Positions 59,886 through 64,000 of a DNA stretch of 64,000 nucleotides are shown here, in pieces; position 1 is the stretch's first letter, and each line of letters starts with the position of its first letter. The notes under the pieces are model-generated. The model was not told where the DNA came from. It saw only the letters and a program-made list of their open reading frames with translations, and searched no databases. The stretch lies in the NCBI GenBank assembly GCA_964412845.1, contig CAYPQM010000004.1:26535-90534 (forward strand), written 5' to 3'. Made by a program: the position numbers and the translations under genes. This DNA is from JAWWPY01 sp964412845 (GTDB lineage: Bacteria > Actinomycetota > Actinomycetes > Streptosporangiales > Streptosporangiaceae).

Positions 59886-61838
59886 ATGACTGACACCGCC
59901 GTGCGGTCCGCAGAGGTGCCCGGCCCGCTACCCGCGCACCCCCTCGACCCGGCTAGCGCGGAGGAGTACCTGTCCGGCCGGCAGATCCTCGTCGGGGCGG
60001 GCCTGCTGACGGAGACCACCAGGTTCGCTTACTACGGCCTGGAAGAACCGCCGAAAGGCCAGGTGCTCGCGGACGCGGCGGAGGGGCCGCCGGATCGCCG
60101 GCTGCGGGCGTTCCTGATCGACGTGGTCAGCGGGGAGTCGAGCGATGTGATCGTGTCGCTGACCCGTGGCGAGGTGGTGTCGCGCCGGGTGCTGGACCCG
60201 CGGGTCGACGGCCAGTTGCCGATCATCGACCAGGACTACGCGCTGGCCGAGCAGGTAGTGCACGCGGACCCGGAGTGGCGCGCGGCCATGGCGCGGCGCG
60301 GGCTTACCGACGTGTCGAAGATCCGTGCCTGCCCGCTGACGGCCGGCTCCTACGGGGATGAGCAAGGCCGCCGGATGGTCCGGGTCATGGCGTTCCTCCA
60401 GGAAAACGAGCATGACCTGGCCTGGGCGCATCCGGTGGACGGCGTGGCCGCGTTTGTGGACCTGATCGAGGGACGGGTCTTCAAGGTGATCGACGAACTC
60501 GACATGCCGGTCCCGCGGGAGTCAGGCGACTACGACGACCCGGCGGTCAGCGGGCCGCTCCGCACCTCGTTGAAGCCGATCGAGATCACCCAGCCGGAGG
60601 GGCCGAGCTTCACCCTGGAAGGCAACGCGGTGGAATGGCAGAACTGGTCGTTCCGGATCGGCTTCGACACCCGCGAGGGACTGTCCCTGCACCAGATCAG
60701 CCTGGATGACGGCGGCCAGCGGCGGCCGGTGATCTACCGCGCGTCGATACCTGAGATGGTCGTGCCCTACGGCGACCCGGGCCCGACCCGGTACTGGCAG
60801 AACTACTTCGACTCCGGCGAGTACCTGGTTGGCAAGTGGGCGAACTCGCTGGAACTAGGCTGCGACTGCCTCGGCGAGATCGCCTATCTCGACGCGACGG
60901 TCACCGACGACCAGGGCGAGCCCCGGGTGATCCGCAATGCGATCTGCATCCACGAGGAAGACTTCGGCATCCTGTGGAAGCACACCGACATCTTCAACGG
61001 GTCGGCCCAGTCCCGCCGCCAGCGCCGCCTGGTCGTGTCGTTCTTCACCACCGTCGGCAACTACGACTACGGCTTCTACTGGTACTTCTACCTGGATGGC
61101 ACCATCGAGTGCGAGGTCAAGCTGACCGGGGTCATCTTCACCTCCGCCTACCCGGGCCCGGGTCATCCGCACGCGACTGAGGTCGCGCCGGGGCTGGGTG
61201 CCCCGGCCCACCAGCACTTGTTCAGCGCCCGCCTGGACATGATGATCGACGGCCAGGTCAACGCGGTCGATGAGATCGACGTGCAGGGCAGCCCGGTCGG
61301 TCCGGAGAACCCCTACGGCAACGCGCTCGTCCAGCAGGTGACGCGCCTGTCCCGGGAGTCAGAAGCTGGCCGCCGGGCCGCGCCCGAGCGGGACCGGGTC
61401 TGGCGGGTGAGCAACCCTGAGGTGACCAACCGGTTCGGCCGGCCGGTCAGCTTCACCCTCTACCCGCAGGCCGCGCCCACCCTGCTGGCCGACCCGTCGT
61501 CGTCGCTGTACGCGAGGGCCCGGTTCGCCACAAACCACCTGTGGGTGACCCGGTATGACCCGGCGCACCGTTACTCGGCCGGCGACTTCGTGAACCAGCA
61601 TCCGGGTGGTGGGGGTATTCCTGCGTTCATCGCTGGGGACCACCACATCGATGGCGCGGATGTCGTCCTGTGGCACACGTTCGGGCCCACCCACTTCCCG
61701 CGGCCGGAGGACTGGCCCGTCATGCCGGTGAGCCGGTGCGGGTTCACCCTCAAGCCCACCGGCTTCTTCGGCCGCAACCCCACCCTCGACGTCCCGCCCA
61801 CCCACGGAGCGGCGCACTGCCGCCCCAACGCCGGCTGA
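59886..61838 (+). CDS. Copper-containing primary amine oxidase
   Basis: 650 residues, ATG preceded by GGGAGAGA. Catalytic domain is complete: the base Asp D309 in NYFDSGEYLVG, the TPQ-forming Tyr Y393 in TVGNYDYGFYWYF (consensus N-Y-D/E-Y), copper His pair in APAHQHLFSARLDM, and the third His region HTFGPTHFPRPEDWPVMP. N-terminal domains match actinobacterial tyramine/histamine/phenethylamine oxidases. Reaction: RCH2NH2 + O2 + H2O to aldehyde + NH3 + H2O2. No signal peptide, so cytoplasmic. Probably co-expressed with the APC permease. Confidence 0.95.
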   Translation: MTDTAVRSAEVPGPLPAHPLDPASAEEYLSGRQILVGAGLLTETTRFAYYGLEEPPKGQVLADAAEGPPDRRLRAFLIDVVSGESSDVIVSLTRGEVVSRRVLDPRVDGQLPIIDQDYALAEQVVHADPEWRAAMARRGLTDVSKIRACPLTAGSYGDEQGRRMVRVMAFLQENEHDLAWAHPVDGVAAFVDLIEGRVFKVIDELDMPVPRESGDYDDPAVSGPLRTSLKPIEITQPEGPSFTLEGNAVEWQNWSFRIGFDTREGLSLHQISLDDGGQRRPVIYRASIPEMVVPYGDPGPTRYWQNYFDSGEYLVGKWANSLELGCDCLGEIAYLDATVTDDQGEPRVIRNAICIHEEDFGILWKHTDIFNGSAQSRRQRRLVVSFFTTVGNYDYGFYWYFYLDGTIECEVKLTGVIFTSAYPGPGHPHATEVAPGLGAPAHQHLFSARLDMMIDGQVNAVDEIDVQGSPVGPENPYGNALVQQVTRLSRESEAGRRAAPERDRVWRVSNPEVTNRFGRPVSFTLYPQAAPTLLADPSSSLYARARFATNHLWVTRYDPAHRYSAGDFVNQHPGGGGIPAFIAGDHHIDGADVVLWHTFGPTHFPRPEDWPVMPVSRCGFTLKPTGFFGRNPTLDVPPTHGAAHCRPNAG

Positions 61839-62062
61839 GCGAGTTTCCGGGGACTACCGGTGCCCGGGCCATCCCGAACACTGAACGCAGTCTCATGTGC
61901 TGGTTTCGCACTGCTAGGGCAGGAGGCTAAGTCGGCCGACATATGCTCCCCGTGACAGCCCGCAGAAGGCGGAATGGGACATGGCCGCGCGGGCCTGACC
62001 AAAGTTCACACCCCGGCAACCTAGCAGGCCACCAGCACGTCACCGCCTGCGTGCAGACGCGG

Positions 62063-62416
62063 TCAGGCGGGCTGCCACAGCTCAACCCGGCTGCCCTCAG
62101 GATCGGTGACCCAGCCGAACCGGCCGACACCCTCCATGTCCTGCGTCTCTTCAGCCACGTCCGCTCCCTTGGCGCGCAATTGCGCGAGCATCGCATCCAG
62201 GTCGCGGACCCGGAAGTTGAGCATGGTCTGCTGGGCGCGGGACCCGAAGTAGTCGGTCCCGGACTCGAACGTCGCGAACACTGTCAGCCCGGCTTCCTGA
62301 CGCCACAGGCCGTTCTCATCGGCGTCCAGGCCCAGGCAATCGCGATACCACGCGCCCAGGGCCGCCGGGTCGGCGGCCCGCATGAAGTACCCGCCGATTC
62401 CAATCACACGTTCCAT
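62063..62416 (-). CDS. VOC-family protein
   Basis: 117 residues from ATG 62416 (MERVIGIGGYFMRAADPAAL). Single VOC module: ADPAALGAWYRDCLGLDADE, FATFESGTDYFGSRAQQTML, DMEGVGRFGWVTDPEGSRVE, ending LWQPA. The second-module His found in metal-dependent members is replaced by aromatic residues, so it may be a binder rather than an enzyme. Unlinked to named pathways. Confidence 0.85.
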   Translation of the reverse strand: MERVIGIGGYFMRAADPAALGAWYRDCLGLDADENGLWRQEAGLTVFATFESGTDYFGSRAQQTMLNFRVRDLDAMLAQLRAKGADVAEETQDMEGVGRFGWVTDPEGSRVELWQPA

Positions 62417-62687
62417 GCCGATATCTTGCCAGGACGGCGATCGGGCGGGCTGGCACCACACCATCGCTGCTGCAGCCCCCGTCTCAATCGCGGGGGAACT
62501 CGTTAATGTTAAGCAAACCCCCACTCTTACGACCGGGGGTGTGCCGGACCGCTAGTTCGGCGCCTGACAAATTCCTCACCGGTCGCTGGTATGGCTGGTG
62601 GTTACTGTTTGTGTTCGGGCGCAGCGGGTTTCGCGGGATATGGCTTACACGCCGCCAGGGGCGGGTCGGAGAAGTCGGTAGAGCCAG

Positions 62688-63065
62688 CTAGGCGTGCTCA
62701 TGGCTGAGGTCGACGATGCAGAACCGGTTGCCTTCGGGGTCTTCCAGCACGATGAAGTCCGGATCCTCCGGGTAGCTGTCCCAGCCGGCCCGCCTGGCGC
62801 CCAGCGACACGAGCCTGGCCGCTTCGGCCTCCTGCTCGCCGGCATCGGCCACATGCAGGTCAACGTGCAGGCGCGGGTGATCTTGCGGCGGCGTCTGGCT
62901 GAGCTGGAGCGCGATCGCCGTTCCGGCCCCGTTCGGTGGCACGAGCACCTTCGCCCATCCGCCGAATCCATCCTCGCGCAATTTATAGCCCAGCGCCGCT
63001 GACCAGAATTCCGCCGCCCGCTGCACGTCGGTGACCCCGAGCGCCACCACGCCGAACGTCAGCAT
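62688..63065 (-). CDS. VOC-family protein
   Basis: 125 residues from ATG 63065 (MLTFGVVALGVTDVQRAAEF). VOC pattern: WSAALGYKLREDGFGGWAKV, RLHVDLHVADAGEQEAEAAR, DFIVLEDPEGNRFCIVDLSH. Two-repeat beta-alpha-beta layout complete. Not adjacent to a clear operon partner; the region 62417-62687 upstream of the other VOC gene holds no other supported gene. Confidence 0.85.
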   Translation of the reverse strand: MLTFGVVALGVTDVQRAAEFWSAALGYKLREDGFGGWAKVLVPPNGAGTAIALQLSQTPPQDHPRLHVDLHVADAGEQEAEAARLVSLGARRAGWDSYPEDPDFIVLEDPEGNRFCIVDLSHEHA

Positions 63066-63276
63066 GGGCCTGAGTTTAGCGAGCACCGCGGCCGGCCGGA
63101 GAGAACGCGCCCCGGGCGGGTGAGCCACCAAGGCAAGAATGAATGCGCTGATGGCTTGCCTGATCCTGGCCGCCCACGTGGTGAAATTGCGGCTGCCATC
63201 TCGCTCGGCGAGCTGCGGGCTCAGGTGGAAAGCACTGTGGAGGCGCTGCACTAGTTCGGCGGTACCTGGTTTCTGA

Positions 63277-63618
63277 TCAAGACTCCAGGGCGGCGCGCAC
63301 CAGGTCGAGGAGTTCGGCATCCGGGATGTCGGCCGCGTCTTCGGGTCGCAGCCGGATGGTCGCCTGGCCCGAGATGAGCGCGGGATGCCGGGCGGTGAAA
63401 CCGGCGTCGCGGCCCTGTTGCCAGCCGTAGAGGGACAGGCCGTGCTTCCATGCGCCGACGTAGAGGCGGCGGTTGCCGACCTTATAGGTGGGAATCTGGT
63501 ACGACATAATCACCGCTGCCCCGGGGTGCGCCGCCAGGATCAGCCGGTGGAGCCGGTCAAACAGGGCGCGGTGCCCGGGGGTGATGGCGTCGATATAATC
63601 CCGCACGGCTTCGTCCAC
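63277..63618 (-). CDS. DUF1801-family (YdhG-like) protein
   Basis: 113 residues from GTG 63618. Pattern DYIDAITPGHRALFDRLHRL, AAVIMSYQIPTYKVGNRRLY, VGAWKHGLSLYGWQQG and a C-terminal ATIRLRPEDAADIPDAELLD. Matches DUF1801/YdhG, a small fold also related to frataxin-like iron chaperones. Role unknown. Confidence 0.85.
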   Translation of the reverse strand: MDEAVRDYIDAITPGHRALFDRLHRLILAAHPGAAVIMSYQIPTYKVGNRRLYVGAWKHGLSLYGWQQGRDAGFTARHPALISGQATIRLRPEDAADIPDAELLDLVRAALES

Positions 63619-63708
63619 CCCACCATTGTGCCCGTCCGCGGGACGTGGCCTCGGCCGGGACGAGCGTGCCGCACGGGTGATGAGACGAGATCGGCCCGCA
63701 ATGGGCGT

Positions 63709-63831
63709 CTACGTCGTGTCGTGGCCGGCGTGCTCAGTGTCGTGCATGTGTTTGGCGAGTTCCGCCCAGCGCTCGTGCGGCGCGACGGACTCCGCGGGGC
63801 GCCGCCGCCTCGCGAGGAGGTGCCCGTCCAC
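63709..63831 (-). CDS. Small ORF, unrecognised
   Basis: 40 codons from GTG 63831 to TAG 63709: begins VDGHLLARRRRPAESVAPHE and ends with a His/Asp-rich tail (KHMHDTEHAGHDTT). Third codon positions are almost all G/C, like real genes here. No good ribosome-binding site and no known family. The rest of the 63619-63970 gap contains AT-richer DNA near 63840-63890 that could be a promoter, and nothing else supported. Confidence 0.35.
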   Translation of the reverse strand: MDGHLLARRRRPAESVAPHERWAELAKHMHDTEHAGHDTT

Positions 63832-63970
63832 AGCGGATGATCAAAGAAAGGAGAGTACCCACTCCCTTCCACTCTCAACATATAACGCACCGGGGGGCTT
63901 GCGGCAAGACCCGGGTCGTGCTGCAGAATCGCTGGCCGAGGCCAGAACCTGCGGAAAATGGAGTCGCGAA

Positions 63971-64000
63971 ATGCGTGTGTTGCTGTCGGCGTATGGGTCG
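63971..64000 (+). CDS. Start of a probable GT-B glycosyltransferase (runs off the window)
   Basis: ATG 63971 with GGAG 8 nt upstream, reading MRVLLSAYGS to the window edge. This opening matches the N-terminal strand and loop of GtfB/MGT-type antibiotic and macrolide glycosyltransferases (MRVLLS-x-YGSRGDV). Only ten residues are visible, so the call is tentative. Confidence 0.5.
   Translation, partial: MRVLLSAYGS

Noticed and set aside
1..64000. tRNA or rRNA genes
   Set aside because: No cloverleaf with a GGTTCGAATCC-type T-arm and no rRNA signature was recognised by eye.

Overview
The window is high-GC DNA with frequent GTG starts and many 4-nt start/stop overlaps. It carries hallmark actinomycete genes: mshA (mycothiol synthesis), carD, a senX3/regX3-type two-component pair, cysS followed by rlmB, and an XRE/DUF397 pair. 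A soil actinomycete of the Streptosporangiales type fits best; the species is inferred, not proven. No rRNA, tRNA or CRISPR array was seen.

Layout. 1-5.1 kb: three tandem FtsX-type ABC permease genes on the minus strand; the first runs off the window and the middle one is a decayed pseudogene. 5.2-8.5 kb: a coupled cyclic-nucleotide-binding protein, MBL-fold phosphodiesterase-like enzyme and FAD oxidoreductase. 8.6-13 kb: two regulator-controlled units, TetR/VOC and MarR/MFS/NAD(P)-binding protein. 13-17 kb: a di-iron ferritin-like protein and an ABC exporter pair. 17-23.5 kb: an ion-transport block with a CDF exporter, a KimA-type K+ importer fused to an OB-fold, and an Nramp-related permease coupled to a detached MgtE-N/CBS sensor. 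23.8-28.4 kb: an acyl-CoA racemase, a four-gene redox operon (ferredoxin, NuoF-like protein, heme-b membrane protein, Ser/Pro-rich membrane protein) and a CsoR copper sensor.

28.4-41.4 kb is the conserved housekeeping stretch: YbjN, mshA, gpmA, senX3-like, regX3, carD, ispF, PPOX, DUF2637, cysS, rlmB. Three departures stand out. The SenX3-like kinase has no membrane anchor, ispD is absent next to ispF, and rlmB has an in-frame TAG immediately followed by GTG, which separates its disordered N-terminal extension from the methyltransferase.

41.6-50.7 kb is accessory: two different phosphoesterase/phospholipase C-family genes, a Gfo/Idh oxidoreductase with an IclR regulator, NTF2-like proteins, an MBL hydrolase, a methyltransferase and a PfkB kinase. 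51-53 kb holds an XRE/DUF5753 regulator, a rotted partial second copy of it, and its DUF397 partner. 53.3-61.8 kb is a putative LacI regulon: a sugar-isomerase/DUF993/Gfo-Idh operon and an APC permease/copper amine oxidase arm, each preceded by a related operator (TTGGGAAAGC half). 62-64 kb has small VOC and DUF1801 proteins and the first codons of what looks like a glycosyltransferase.

A short intergenic repeat occurs at two separate convergent gene ends (13.05 and 45.85 kb) and may be a dispersed terminator-like element.
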